Notes under the pieces: model-generated
The model's database searches: none
What the model was told of the DNA's origin: nothing
The model's input: the letters and a program-made list of their open reading frames with translations, nothing else
From: Anaerovibrio lipolyticus DSM 3074
GTDB lineage: Bacteria; Bacillota; Negativicutes; Selenomonadales; Selenomonadaceae
DNA length: 57,994 nt
Reading direction: 5' to 3'
NCBI RefSeq assembly: GCF_900141865.1
Contig: NZ_FQYW01000020.1
Location: 1 to 57,994 of the forward strand
Program-made: the position numbers and the translations under genes
In this document: positions 43,433 to 52,145 of the stretch, in pieces
How positions within the stretch are numbered: the first letter of the stretch is position 1
Layout: every line of letters begins with the position of its first letter

Positions 43433-45175
43433 ATGCGTTTTGATATAGTTGGTCGATGTAATAATGAATATAATTATGATGGTATACTATATTGTGCACA
43501 ACGTATAGAAGAAATGCTTATGATGTACACATCTCATTTGTATAAATCACCAGTATATAATACATTACTTCTTTTTTATGAATTTTTTAATGTTTATAAC
43601 ACGGTAGAGAAGAAGTCGCTGGATAAGGCACATTTGAACAATGTATTAGACGAGTTTATTTTTACTTTTGAATCTGATGTTGTTATTAGGGAGCACTTTA
43701 CGGCAGAAAATATTCAGTATTTCAAAAATAGGTTGAAAGGTTCTTCTGCTTTTGAACAACAACGCACTATGCATTACTTGTTCCATGTTATGAAGGATTA
43801 CCCTAACTGGTGTGTTGAAACTCTCAAAAAAGCAGTGGCTGAACCAAAAGAGAAAAAAAGAATTGAAAGGTCCGTCCGTTCATACATTCCTATGATAATA
43901 GGTATGGGTTATCATCCGCACTTCATATATCATAAGTGCAAGAAAGAATTTACAAAACCTGATATCAACTATTTGGATGCCATGGAAGCCTTTTTGGGGA
44001 CATTTCATGGGGTAGACAATGAATATATTGTTTATTTTATAGTAAGTAAGAGGGTTGAAAAGTTTAAGACAATCTTGGAAGAGAGACTACACATTTCATT
44101 TGAACAAGATGCCTTTTCAGAGCGATTGTGTCATGATGTACAAAAAGATGTACAAAAACAAATATGCGTACACATATCAGAAGAGGCATTAGATCCTAAT
44201 GTGGCCGCTCAGAAGGCATATGACGCTTTTGACCTCTTTATGCGATATTATAGATTTCTGGGGAACAGAGATGAGACGTGGTTGGGAAGGGGCTGCCTTG
44301 TTGTAGATTCAAATGGTGATTGTACATATACACACATAGGTTCAGAACGATATTTTTATTCTAAGGATTACGATGATAAAACTCTTGGAAGAAATTCGGA
44401 ACGTATTATTACGCAACTCATCAAGAGCGCAGGTAGGAATGATTTTTTTAAATTTGAAAAAGTAATTCATGCCCATAATACAGCACTGTCAAGTCAAGAT
44501 ATTAATAGCGCATTCTTAAATCTATGGTCAATTATGGAAATTGTAGGTGTTGATGGACTTGGTGGGGAAACAAGCAAGATAAAACAGGTTTTGGACAATG
44601 TTATACCGGTTTTAAAAAGAAACTATGTAAATAAAGTCTTCGAGGAACTCCATGATTATCTAAAAGGCAACTTAAGTAGTGAGCAATATAATGAACTAAT
44701 TACTAGTATAACAGAAGATGGCTCCGAAGTATTTAAGATCGCTTGCTTGGTGTCCTTAGACAAATATAAAGAAAGCCGTAAAAAAGCGTATGAGTTTTTA
44801 AGAGATTATCCTCTTATTCGTAGTAGAATAAGTCAGTTGCATGAGGATGTATTTAAAAAAAAGAAAAAGTTTTTAGCGGAACTGAATAGATATGCACAAA
44901 GGCTTATTTGGCATATTCAGAGATTATATCGTGTAAGGAATGCTATTATTCATTCTGGGGAGCGGGGAGAGTACATGGTTTCGTTGGTAGAACATCTTCA
45001 TAGTTATGTTGATGAACTTATCTTGGATATGATAGACAGAATGACTCGGCCACAAAGTTTAGGTACGGTGGCAAATGTGTTACTTGATGCCCAAGTTTTT
45101 ATTGAGAACATTGATAAAACATATACTTCAGAGGAAGAGCTTTCTGTAAATGATATTAAGTTGTTATTGAGATAA
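43433..45175 (+). CDS. HEPN-domain (ApeA-like) protein, probable RNase effector
   Basis: This 580-residue soluble protein ends in a helical domain with the HEPN ribonuclease motif RNAIIHSGERG (Arg-Asn-x-x-x-His, near residue 505), preceded by LNRYAQRLIWHIQRLYRV. Large proteins with this C-terminal domain include the ApeA anti-phage protein, though I cannot align the N-terminal part (FEFFNVYNTVEKKS to DINYLDAMEAF) with ApeA. AAAAGGTGAA precedes the ATG. It is followed 11 bases later by a small beta-flower-type gene. RNA cleavage in response to infection is inferred from the motif. Confidence 0.72.
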   Translation: MRFDIVGRCNNEYNYDGILYCAQRIEEMLMMYTSHLYKSPVYNTLLLFYEFFNVYNTVEKKSLDKAHLNNVLDEFIFTFESDVVIREHFTAENIQYFKNRLKGSSAFEQQRTMHYLFHVMKDYPNWCVETLKKAVAEPKEKKRIERSVRSYIPMIIGMGYHPHFIYHKCKKEFTKPDINYLDAMEAFLGTFHGVDNEYIVYFIVSKRVEKFKTILEERLHISFEQDAFSERLCHDVQKDVQKQICVHISEEALDPNVAAQKAYDAFDLFMRYYRFLGNRDETWLGRGCLVVDSNGDCTYTHIGSERYFYSKDYDDKTLGRNSERIITQLIKSAGRNDFFKFEKVIHAHNTALSSQDINSAFLNLWSIMEIVGVDGLGGETSKIKQVLDNVIPVLKRNYVNKVFEELHDYLKGNLSSEQYNELITSITEDGSEVFKIACLVSLDKYKESRKKAYEFLRDYPLIRSRISQLHEDVFKKKKKFLAELNRYAQRLIWHIQRLYRVRNAIIHSGERGEYMVSLVEHLHSYVDELILDMIDRMTRPQSLGTVANVLLDAQVFIENIDKTYTSEEELSVNDIKLLLR

Positions 45176-45186
45176 AGGAAAAGAAA

Positions 45187-45543
45187 ATGACATTCTATGA
45201 TTCAACCGGACGAGCAGTTGCATATACTGAGGATAATGAAAATATATATTTATACAGTGGTGATCCAGTGGGATATTTATATGGAAATCTTGTGTATAGC
45301 TATAAAGGTACCCAGTTGGGAAGATTTGAAAATGGGTGGATTCGTGATAAAAGAGGTGATTGTGCATTTTTTACAGAGGCTGCCAGAGGAGACGGTCCTA
45401 CAAAACCTGTAAAGCAGGTTAAGCCGGTTAAAGGATTGAAAAAGTTAATGCCAATAAAAGGGATAAGACATGTTCCCTTCCTAAAAACTGTTGATTCACT
45501 TTCGTGGTCAAGCTTATCTGATGAAAGATTTTTTTTACAGTAA
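45187..45543 (+). CDS. Small 4-fold beta-flower-type protein
   Basis: This 118-residue protein has short repeated beta units: YDSTGRAVAYTEDNENIYLYSG, DPVGYLYGNLVYSYKGTQLGRFENGWIRDKRGDCAFFTE. A basic Lys-Pro-Val rich tail (KPVKQVKPVKGLKKLMPIKG) and an aromatic end (SLSWSSLSDERFFLQ) follow. This matches the family I know as the 4-fold beta-flower domain, of unknown function. It is tightly linked to the HEPN gene (11 bases). It could be a partner or antitoxin, but nothing in the sequence proves this. Confidence 0.75.
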   Translation: MTFYDSTGRAVAYTEDNENIYLYSGDPVGYLYGNLVYSYKGTQLGRFENGWIRDKRGDCAFFTEAARGDGPTKPVKQVKPVKGLKKLMPIKGIRHVPFLKTVDSLSWSSLSDERFFLQ

Positions 45544-45745
45544 ATTATATATTATGTAAGGGATAAAGATGCTGCAAATAAGTTCATGGATATAATAAAG
45601 GAATTGTTATTGCTATTGATATCGGCCACATCCAAGGTGTGACAGCTACATCAAAATGGCATAATACTGTTCCTCTTGCTTGTCCCTGAACTGTTCTCTA
45701 TATTGTCATTAGTATGGAAGATGTATTTACAATGGGGGGATATTT
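45544..45745 (+). other. Gap with a possible decayed coding remnant
   Basis: No intact gene. One frame reads GIVIAIDIGHIQGVTATS then KWHNTVPLACP and stops near 45690. It looks like a former coding end, but I cannot name the family. GGGGGGA precedes the next start at 45746. Confidence 0.3.
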
Positions 45746-47437
45746 ATGGACAGAATAATACAAAGTTACATGGAGGCTTTTTTAAAGTCACAACAAATAG
45801 TAGAAAAGGATAAAAGTAGAAAATTTGAAATTTTTGCCTCATATTGTGCCGTTGAAAATCATTATTCAGAAACATATAATATTTCAGATATCATTGTAGG
45901 TAAAGGCGGAGATTGTGGAATAGATGCCATAGCAATCATCATTAATGGTACCCTGATTACATCAAAAGAGGAAATTGATGATATTTTAGAGATGAATAAA
46001 ACTTTTTCAGATATAAGTTTTATTTTTATTCAGGCCAAGACATCATCTAATTTCGATTATGGTGATATGGGAACATTTGGTGCAGGAGTAAAAGATGTTT
46101 TTTCTGAGCAACCTCAAATGGTCAGAAATTCCTCGATTGCAGGTAAAAGTGCTATTGTTGAATATATTTTTTCAAAGGCTACCTATATAAAACGTAAACC
46201 AACTTGTTATATGTATTATATTACTACCGGAAAGTGGCAAGATGATATAAATTGTACTGGCCGTATGAATATGGCTATTTCTGATTTGAAAGATCTTAAT
46301 TTATTTGATGATGTTAGATATATTCCAGTAGATTCATCTTTATTACAAAAATACTATCGTTCGACAATTGATGCTGTTGAAACAGAAATAGAATTTGAAA
46401 ACAAAATATTGTTGCCAGATATTAAAAATGTAAAACAGTCTTACCTGGGGATTATAAGCTATAAAGAGTATTTGAAACTGATCGTTGGAGAAAATGGAGA
46501 GATTAGGAAAAGCGTTTTTTATGATAATGTTCGTGATTTTCAGGGGGATAATCCTGTAAATCACGAAGTGGCAGAAACGGTGTGTTCTGATCCTCAAAAA
46601 TTTGTATTATTCAATAATGGTGTCACTATTATATGTAAAAAAATGACTAATATAGGTAAAAAATTTACATTATCAGATTATCAGATTGTAAATGGGTGTC
46701 AAACTAGTCATGTTTTATATAATCATAGGGATGACATAGAACATGATCTTCAGATACCGATAAAACTTATTGAGACGGAAGATGATGAAACGGTTAATCG
46801 CATTATAAAAGCGACAAATCGTCAAACAGAGGTTTCGGACGAGCAGTTAATCGCATTAAATGAATTTCATCGTAAGTTGGAAGCCTTTTATGGCACATTT
46901 ACTGGAAATGATAAATTATACTATGAAAGAAGATCAAAACAGTATAATTATGGCTCAGATATAGAGAAAGTTCGTATTGTGTCTATAGTTACGCAGATAA
47001 AATCTGTAGCATCAATGTTTTATGATAAGCCTAATCTGGCAAGTCGCTATTACAGTAGATTACTTAGTTCAATAACAGGTATTTTTAGTGAAGATCATAA
47101 AATGCTTCCATATTATACCTGTGCGTTTACATTATATAGATTGGAATACTTATATAGAAATAAGTCTTTACCATCTAACTATCGCAAATTTCGATATCAT
47201 ATTTTGATGATGATAAAATATCGACTTGTAGACAGTAAAATACCACAAATGAACTCTGGTGAAATTGAAAAAATCTGTCAAACTATTCTTAAGGTTGTAA
47301 AAAATAATAATAAATTAGTTGAGCTGGTAACGGAGTTAGTTTCTATTATTGATAAGTATGTGGATGACATTAATAGCACTGAACCAACTAAATCAAGCGA
47401 ATTAGTAGAAAAATTAAAGTTAGAGTTAACGATGTAA
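45746..47437 (+). CDS. AIPR-family (abortive phage infection) protein
   Basis: The 563-residue protein has the AIPR domain at about residues 240-470: FVLFNNGVTIICKKM, DYQIVNGCQTSHVLYNH, IPIKLIETEDDETVNRIIKATNRQTEVSDEQL. The N-terminal part has DCGIDAIAIIING and FIFIQAKTSSNFD, the Asp...Gln-x-Lys arrangement of PD-(D/E)XK-type nucleases. The family is tied by name to phage abortive infection. GGGGGG lies 7 bases before the ATG. It precedes an AAA ATPase by 25 bases and probably works with it. Confidence 0.85.
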   Translation: MDRIIQSYMEAFLKSQQIVEKDKSRKFEIFASYCAVENHYSETYNISDIIVGKGGDCGIDAIAIIINGTLITSKEEIDDILEMNKTFSDISFIFIQAKTSSNFDYGDMGTFGAGVKDVFSEQPQMVRNSSIAGKSAIVEYIFSKATYIKRKPTCYMYYITTGKWQDDINCTGRMNMAISDLKDLNLFDDVRYIPVDSSLLQKYYRSTIDAVETEIEFENKILLPDIKNVKQSYLGIISYKEYLKLIVGENGEIRKSVFYDNVRDFQGDNPVNHEVAETVCSDPQKFVLFNNGVTIICKKMTNIGKKFTLSDYQIVNGCQTSHVLYNHRDDIEHDLQIPIKLIETEDDETVNRIIKATNRQTEVSDEQLIALNEFHRKLEAFYGTFTGNDKLYYERRSKQYNYGSDIEKVRIVSIVTQIKSVASMFYDKPNLASRYYSRLLSSITGIFSEDHKMLPYYTCAFTLYRLEYLYRNKSLPSNYRKFRYHILMMIKYRLVDSKIPQMNSGEIEKICQTILKVVKNNNKLVELVTELVSIIDKYVDDINSTEPTKSSELVEKLKLELTM

Positions 47438-47462
47438 AATTAATTGAAAATGGTGAAAAATT

Positions 47463-48503
47463 ATGATTGAACGGTTATATTTGAAAAATTTTGGTATGCA
47501 TCATCAAATTGATTGGAATAATCTTGGAAAAATCAATTTGATAATTGGCGAAAATGGTACAGGTAAAACTTTCCTAATGAAGGCCATGTATACGGCTCTG
47601 AAAACCATGGAACAGTATAAGAAAGGTCAGGACAATCAAAGTTTGCCCGATATTTTAGCGGATAAACTTTATTGGACATTTCAGCCTGACTCCTTGGGAG
47701 AATTGGTTAATAAGAATTATAAGGAAAAGTTACATTTTTCTATGCAGTCTGATGGTAAGATATTTGAGTATTCATTTGGTTCTGATACGGTTAGGAAGAT
47801 AATTAAGCTGGAAAGTGAGTCCCAAGAAAATCGTGTGGATAATTCTGTATTTATTCCTGCCAAGGAAGTTTTGTCCTTGTACCAGATTATCTTAAAATCC
47901 AGAGATCAGGACAGAGCATTTGGTTTTGATGACACATATGTGGATTTAGCAAGGGCACTTATGCTGCCTGGTCAGCAGGGGAATAACTACAGAAGATTTG
48001 CTGAGAGTAGAGAGCGTTTACGTAGTATGGTTAATGGACGGGTAGAGCTCGATTCAAAGACAAATAGGTGGTATTATTATCAAGGTCGTAACACTTATAC
48101 AATAGGTGAAACTGCTGAAGGTATAAAAAAAATTGCCATTTTTGATAGATTGCTTGTCAATCGTTATATTAGTCGTAATTCAGTGATTTTTTTGGATGAA
48201 CTGGAATCATCACTTCATCCAAGTGCGGTCGTTGAGTTTTTGGATATTATTTACAATTTGGCCGAGAGTGGTGTGCAGTTCTTTATTGCCAGTCACTCGT
48301 ACTTTATTATAAAAAAATTGTTTTTATTGGCTCAAAAATATCATGAATCTATTCCGGTGTTGTCGTTGTCATTGACTAATGAACCAGTGTATGAAGATTT
48401 AAAAAATGGAATGCCTGATAACAGTATTATAGATGCGGCGATAGCTTTATATAGTGCCGAAGTAGAAATGTTGACAGGGGATGATGACGATGGAGATTCA
48501 TGA
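47463..48503 (+). CDS. AAA ATPase (OLD/AAA_21-like) of the AIPR cluster
   Basis: The 346-residue SMC/ABC-like ATPase has IERLYLKNFGMHHQ, Walker A IGENGTGKTFLMKAM and Walker B SVIFLDELESSLHPSA followed by the switch FIASHSYFIIKKL. The TOPRIM domain of OLD proteins is absent. The next gene overlaps its last 14 bases and may supply the nuclease. The pattern ATPase plus small nuclease is common in defence systems such as PARIS, Septu and AbiL-like pairs, but I do not match it to a named one. Confidence 0.87.
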   Translation: MIERLYLKNFGMHHQIDWNNLGKINLIIGENGTGKTFLMKAMYTALKTMEQYKKGQDNQSLPDILADKLYWTFQPDSLGELVNKNYKEKLHFSMQSDGKIFEYSFGSDTVRKIIKLESESQENRVDNSVFIPAKEVLSLYQIILKSRDQDRAFGFDDTYVDLARALMLPGQQGNNYRRFAESRERLRSMVNGRVELDSKTNRWYYYQGRNTYTIGETAEGIKKIAIFDRLLVNRYISRNSVIFLDELESSLHPSAVVEFLDIIYNLAESGVQFFIASHSYFIIKKLFLLAQKYHESIPVLSLSLTNEPVYEDLKNGMPDNSIIDAAIALYSAEVEMLTGDDDDGDS

Positions 48504-48996
48504 ATCGGGCATGGCAATCAATTATACGGATGATATAAGCTTTTTAATAGAAAAATGTCATGCTTATAGAAAGATTCGCAGTTCAGGCGTATCGTCCGTG
48601 GAGTGCGTTGTGAATGCCAAGAAAAATATGATATATTTTGTTGAGTTAAAAACAACTGCTCCAGACAAGGAGAATAAAAACGATTTGGAAAGCTATGTAG
48701 TTGAAATAGCTGATAAATTTATCCATTCAATATCTTTGTGTTATTCAATTTTCCATGAAATACAAAAGGAAGATGCCGATTATCCTATTGGTATAACGCT
48801 AAAGGAATGCTTAGGGAAATCTCCTAAGATTCGGTTTATGCTTTTGGTTAAGACTATTGCAGAGGATAATTGTTTGCATTTATCTGCGATGTTTCAAAAG
48901 AAAATGCGTCCATTTTTAAAGATATGGAACGCAGAATCAGTTATAGTAATGAGCGGGGCTAAGGCTGTACAAAAAGGCCTAGCTGTTATTGAATAA
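48490..48996 (+). CDS. Small ExK-motif protein, possible nuclease partner of the ATPase
   Basis: I do not recognise the family. This 168-residue protein has VECVVNAKKNMIYFVELKTTAP, a Glu followed by Glu-x-Lys on predicted beta strands, as in minimal PD-(D/E)XK folds. HLSAMFQKKMRPFLKIW and SVIVMSGAKAVQKG follow. ATG 48490 is chosen because GGGG lies 9 bases upstream; 48481 and 48511 are alternatives. It overlaps the ATPase gene, so the two are translationally coupled. Nuclease activity is inference from a short motif. Confidence 0.6.
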   Translation: MEIHESGMAINYTDDISFLIEKCHAYRKIRSSGVSSVECVVNAKKNMIYFVELKTTAPDKENKNDLESYVVEIADKFIHSISLCYSIFHEIQKEDADYPIGITLKECLGKSPKIRFMLLVKTIAEDNCLHLSAMFQKKMRPFLKIWNAESVIVMSGAKAVQKGLAVIE

Positions 48997-49015
48997 TGAA
49001 ATGAGGGACAAAGTT

Positions 49016-50215
49016 ATGAAAATACCATTTTCACCACCAGATATAACAGAAGAAGAAATTAAGGAAGTCGGGGAAGCTATGCGGAGTGGGTGGATTACCA
49101 CTGGGCCTCGTACCAAGGAGCTGGAGAAGCAGCTTTCAGAATATATGGGGACGAACAAGGCTGTATGCCTGAATTCTGCAACTGCGGCTCTTGAGATGAC
49201 CATGCATGTGCTTGGGGTTGGTGCCGGGGATGAGGTTATTACATCGGCCTATACTTATACTGCCAGTGCCAGTGCAGCAGTTCATACTGGTGCTAAAGTC
49301 GTTTTAGTGGATACGATGCCTGATTCCTATGAGATGGATTATGAAAAGCTGGCGAATGCTATTACAGAAAAGACAAAGGCTATTGTTCCGGTCGATTTGG
49401 GCGGTGTTGTCTGCGATTATGACAAGATATTTGATGTTGTGGAGTCCAAGAAGGCACTCTTTAAGCCTGCAAATGAAATTCAGAAAGCTATAGGCCGTGT
49501 GGCTGTTGTGGCTGACTGTGCTCATGCTCTTGGTGCTGAATGGCATGGTAAAATGGCTGGTAATATAGCGGATTTTAGTTCATTTTCTTTTCATGCAGTA
49601 AAGAACTTTACTACTGCTGAAGGAGGCTGTGCTACTTGGCGACCAATTAATGGTATTGACGATGAGGAAATTTATAAGACTTATCAGCTGTTGTCCCTGC
49701 ATGGGCAGAATAAGGATGCTCTTGCCAAGACAAAGCTGGGGGCTTGGGAATATGATATTAAGGGCTGCTACTACAAGTGCAATATGACTGACATCATGGC
49801 AGCTATGGGACTGGTGCAGTTAAAGCGGTATCCGGGGCTTTTAATGCGTCGTAAGGAAATCATTGAAAGGTACAATGCTGGCCTTAAAAATGCCGATGTG
49901 GAAGTTCTGTGCCATTATGGTGATAATTTTAAGAGCAGTGGTCATCTTTATTTGGTAAGACTCTTGGGCCATGATGCGGAGTATCGTAATGCTTTTATTG
50001 AAAAGATGGCAGAAAAGGGTGTGGCAACAAATGTTCACTATAAGCCTTTGCCTATGCATACAGCGTATAAGAATATGGGTTTTGATATTAAAGATTATCC
50101 AAATGCCTATAATCGATTTGCCAATGAGATAACTTTGCCGCTGCATACAAGGCTTACGGATAAGGACGTGGATTTTGTAATTGATAGTTTCCTGCAGGCC
50201 CAGAAAGAATTATAG
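49016..50215 (+). CDS. DegT/DnrJ/EryC1 sugar aminotransferase (PglE-like)
   Basis: This 399-residue PLP enzyme has PFSPPDITEEEIKEVGEAMRSGWIT, LNSATAALEM, VADCAHALGAEW and SFHAVKNFTTAEGG with the PLP lysine in HAVKN. It probably transaminates the 4-keto sugar from the WbpM/PglF-type dehydratase at 3077 to give a UDP-4-amino sugar. ATG 49016 follows GAGGGACAAAGTT. Its coding is less AT-rich than the defence genes before it, marking a return to the glycan backbone. It sits just upstream of the initiating transferase. Confidence 0.87.
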   Translation: MKIPFSPPDITEEEIKEVGEAMRSGWITTGPRTKELEKQLSEYMGTNKAVCLNSATAALEMTMHVLGVGAGDEVITSAYTYTASASAAVHTGAKVVLVDTMPDSYEMDYEKLANAITEKTKAIVPVDLGGVVCDYDKIFDVVESKKALFKPANEIQKAIGRVAVVADCAHALGAEWHGKMAGNIADFSSFSFHAVKNFTTAEGGCATWRPINGIDDEEIYKTYQLLSLHGQNKDALAKTKLGAWEYDIKGCYYKCNMTDIMAAMGLVQLKRYPGLLMRRKEIIERYNAGLKNADVEVLCHYGDNFKSSGHLYLVRLLGHDAEYRNAFIEKMAEKGVATNVHYKPLPMHTAYKNMGFDIKDYPNAYNRFANEITLPLHTRLTDKDVDFVIDSFLQAQKEL

Positions 50216-50221
50216 ACAAAT

Positions 50222-50270
50222 CTCATCCGTCAGCCTTTGGAGGCTGACACATTACCCCAGAGGGGGAGGC
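50222..50270. repeat. Dispersed palindromic repeat, reversed copy
   Basis: CTCATCCGTCAGCC...GGCTGACAC...CCCCAGAGGGGGAGGC is, on the other strand, GCCTCCCCCTCTGGGG...GACGGATGAG, the same plan as units 8004-8079 and 8094-8133. An inner hairpin CAGCC/GGCTG is present. It lies in the gap before the initiating transferase gene. Confidence 0.75.
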
Positions 50271-50295
50271 AAAAAGGAAGAAAAGGGAAGAGAGT

Positions 50296-50889
50296 ATGTT
50301 GAAGCGTCTTTTTGATTTGATGTTTACTATACCGGGGATAATTGTTTTATCCCCGGTGCTTTTGGTACTAGCTTTATGGGTTCATTTTGATTCAAATGGC
50401 CCTATTTTTTTTAGGCAGGAAAGAGTAGGTCGTTATGGTGTGACTTTCCGCATTTTTAAATTCCGCACTATGGTGGTGGATGCAGAGAAACAAGGCAAGC
50501 AGATCACAGTTGGTGCCGATAAGCGGGTGACCAGAAGTGGTGAAGTGTTGCGCCATTATAAGCTGGATGAACTGCCCCAGCTCGTTAATGTTGTACTGGG
50601 GGATATGAGTTTGGTAGGGCCGCGGCCAGAGGTGCCAAGATATATTGCCGAATATACTGAGGAAGAACGGCAGGAAGTCCTTTCGGTACGTCCGGGAATT
50701 ACAGATAATGCCTCCATAGAATTTCGTTCGGAAAACGAGATTTTAGGTCAGGCGGAAGATCCGGAGCAGGCATACATTCACGAGGTTTTACCTATAAAAA
50801 TTAAATATTATAGGGAATATGTGCGCAATCACTCAGTGTGGGGTGATTTTATTATTATCTTGAAGACCTTTAAGGCAATTGTTGAATGA
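50296..50889 (+). CDS. Initiating phosphoglycosyl transferase (PglC-like, monotopic)
   Basis: It transfers a phospho-sugar from UDP to undecaprenyl phosphate to start the lipid-linked glycan. The 197-residue protein is the short monotopic form: re-entrant hydrophobic helix at 1-35 (LFDLMFTIPGIIVLSPVLLV), GPIFFRQERVGRYG, FKFRTM, the catalytic Asp-Glu in KLDELPQLVNVVLGDMSLVGPRPE, and RPGITDNASIEFRSENEIL. AAGAGGAAAAG-like purine-rich sequence precedes the ATG. Together with the PglF-like and PglE-like genes it suggests a diacetamido-sugar as first residue. Confidence 0.9.
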   Translation: MLKRLFDLMFTIPGIIVLSPVLLVLALWVHFDSNGPIFFRQERVGRYGVTFRIFKFRTMVVDAEKQGKQITVGADKRVTRSGEVLRHYKLDELPQLVNVVLGDMSLVGPRPEVPRYIAEYTEEERQEVLSVRPGITDNASIEFRSENEILGQAEDPEQAYIHEVLPIKIKYYREYVRNHSVWGDFIIILKTFKAIVE

Positions 50890-50901
50890 TCGGGGATAGC
50901 T

Positions 50902-52131
50902 ATGAATATACTCTATATTAATCATTATGCTGGCGGGCTGAAATACGGCATGGAATTTCGTCCGTATTATCTTGCAAGGGAATGGGTGAAAAATGGTCAT
51001 CGGGTTCGCATAGTGGCCGGTGATTATTCTCATTTGCGTACAGAAAATCCTAATGTGGAAAAGGATTTTCAGATAGATATGGTTGATGGGATTGAATATC
51101 AGTGGATTAAGTCTGGACGATATGCAGGAAATGGCGTGGGACGGCTGCTTTCCATGATTCGATTCATAGCGAAGTTATATTTCAACGTAACGAGAATGAT
51201 AATTGACTTTAAACCGGATGTAGTTATTTCTTCTTCAACATATCCTTTGGATGCATTTCCGGCAAAAAAAATAGCCGATAGCGTTAATGCAAGATATGTG
51301 CATGAAATTCACGATATGTGGCCAATTACTCCAATGGAACTTTATGGTATGTCCAAGTGGCATCCCTTTGTTATGATAATGCAAATTGGTGAAAACTATT
51401 TTTGCCGTAATGCGTACAAGGTGGTTTCAATTTTGCCATGTGCCAAAGAGTATCTAGTGCAGCATGGAATGGCTGGGGATAAATTTGCGCACGTACCAAA
51501 TGGTATCAATTTGGCTGATTGGTCATCGCTGGCTGATATCCCAGAACAATATAAGAATACCATCATGGAAGCAAAGCGGGAGGGACGCTTTGTAATCGGT
51601 TTTTTTGGAAGCCATACCAAGTCTTATAGCCTGGATATATTGTTAAAAGCCCTGTCTAAATGTGATCAAAACAAGTTGTTTGTAGCATTTTTAGGAAATG
51701 GAAATTATAAGGATTATTTGATAAAACTTACGGACCAGTTAAAGCTTGATAAAAAATGCTATGCTTTTTTTGATGCTGTGCCAAAGATAGCTGTTCCGTC
51801 CTTTACAGCATTGTTGGATGCTTGTTATGTTGCTGCCATTAACAATAAAATGTTTAAGTTTGGCATAGGGATGAATAAATTATTTGATTCTATGATGAGT
51901 GGAAAGCCTTTGCTATATGCCGTAAATGCTCCTAATAATTTTGCCGAAGAATATGATTGTGGTATTAGTGTTGAAGCAGAGAATGTGGATGCATTGGTAG
52001 TTGGAATAAATGAATTATTGCATTCGCCACCAGAAAAATTGCTGGAAATGGGTAATAATGGCAAAAGGGCAGTATTGAGCAAATATAACTATGAAGCGTT
52101 GGCTAAAATGTTTTTGGACGCGGTTAAATAG
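50902..52131 (+). CDS. Glycosyltransferase family 4 (WbuB-like)
   Basis: The 409-residue GT-B enzyme starts ILYINHYAGGLKYGMEFRPYYLAREW. It has YVHEIHDMWPITPMELYG, HVPNGINLADW, GFFGSHTKSYSLDILLKAL and SMMSGKPLLYAVNAP. This is the pattern of WbuB/WbpY-like enzymes that act early on undecaprenyl-linked acceptors. It lies between the initiating transferase and wbpI, so it may add the second residue, possibly the diacetamido-mannuronate. Confidence 0.87.
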   Translation: MNILYINHYAGGLKYGMEFRPYYLAREWVKNGHRVRIVAGDYSHLRTENPNVEKDFQIDMVDGIEYQWIKSGRYAGNGVGRLLSMIRFIAKLYFNVTRMIIDFKPDVVISSSTYPLDAFPAKKIADSVNARYVHEIHDMWPITPMELYGMSKWHPFVMIMQIGENYFCRNAYKVVSILPCAKEYLVQHGMAGDKFAHVPNGINLADWSSLADIPEQYKNTIMEAKREGRFVIGFFGSHTKSYSLDILLKALSKCDQNKLFVAFLGNGNYKDYLIKLTDQLKLDKKCYAFFDAVPKIAVPSFTALLDACYVAAINNKMFKFGIGMNKLFDSMMSGKPLLYAVNAPNNFAEEYDCGISVEAENVDALVVGINELLHSPPEKLLEMGNNGKRAVLSKYNYEALAKMFLDAVK

Positions 52132-52145
52132 ATGGAGTGATAATA

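Noticed and set aside
47463-48996. PARIS system (AriA/AriB)
   Set aside because: The ATPase fits loosely, but the small partner lacks a recognisable TOPRIM/DUF4435 pattern and an AIPR gene is added.
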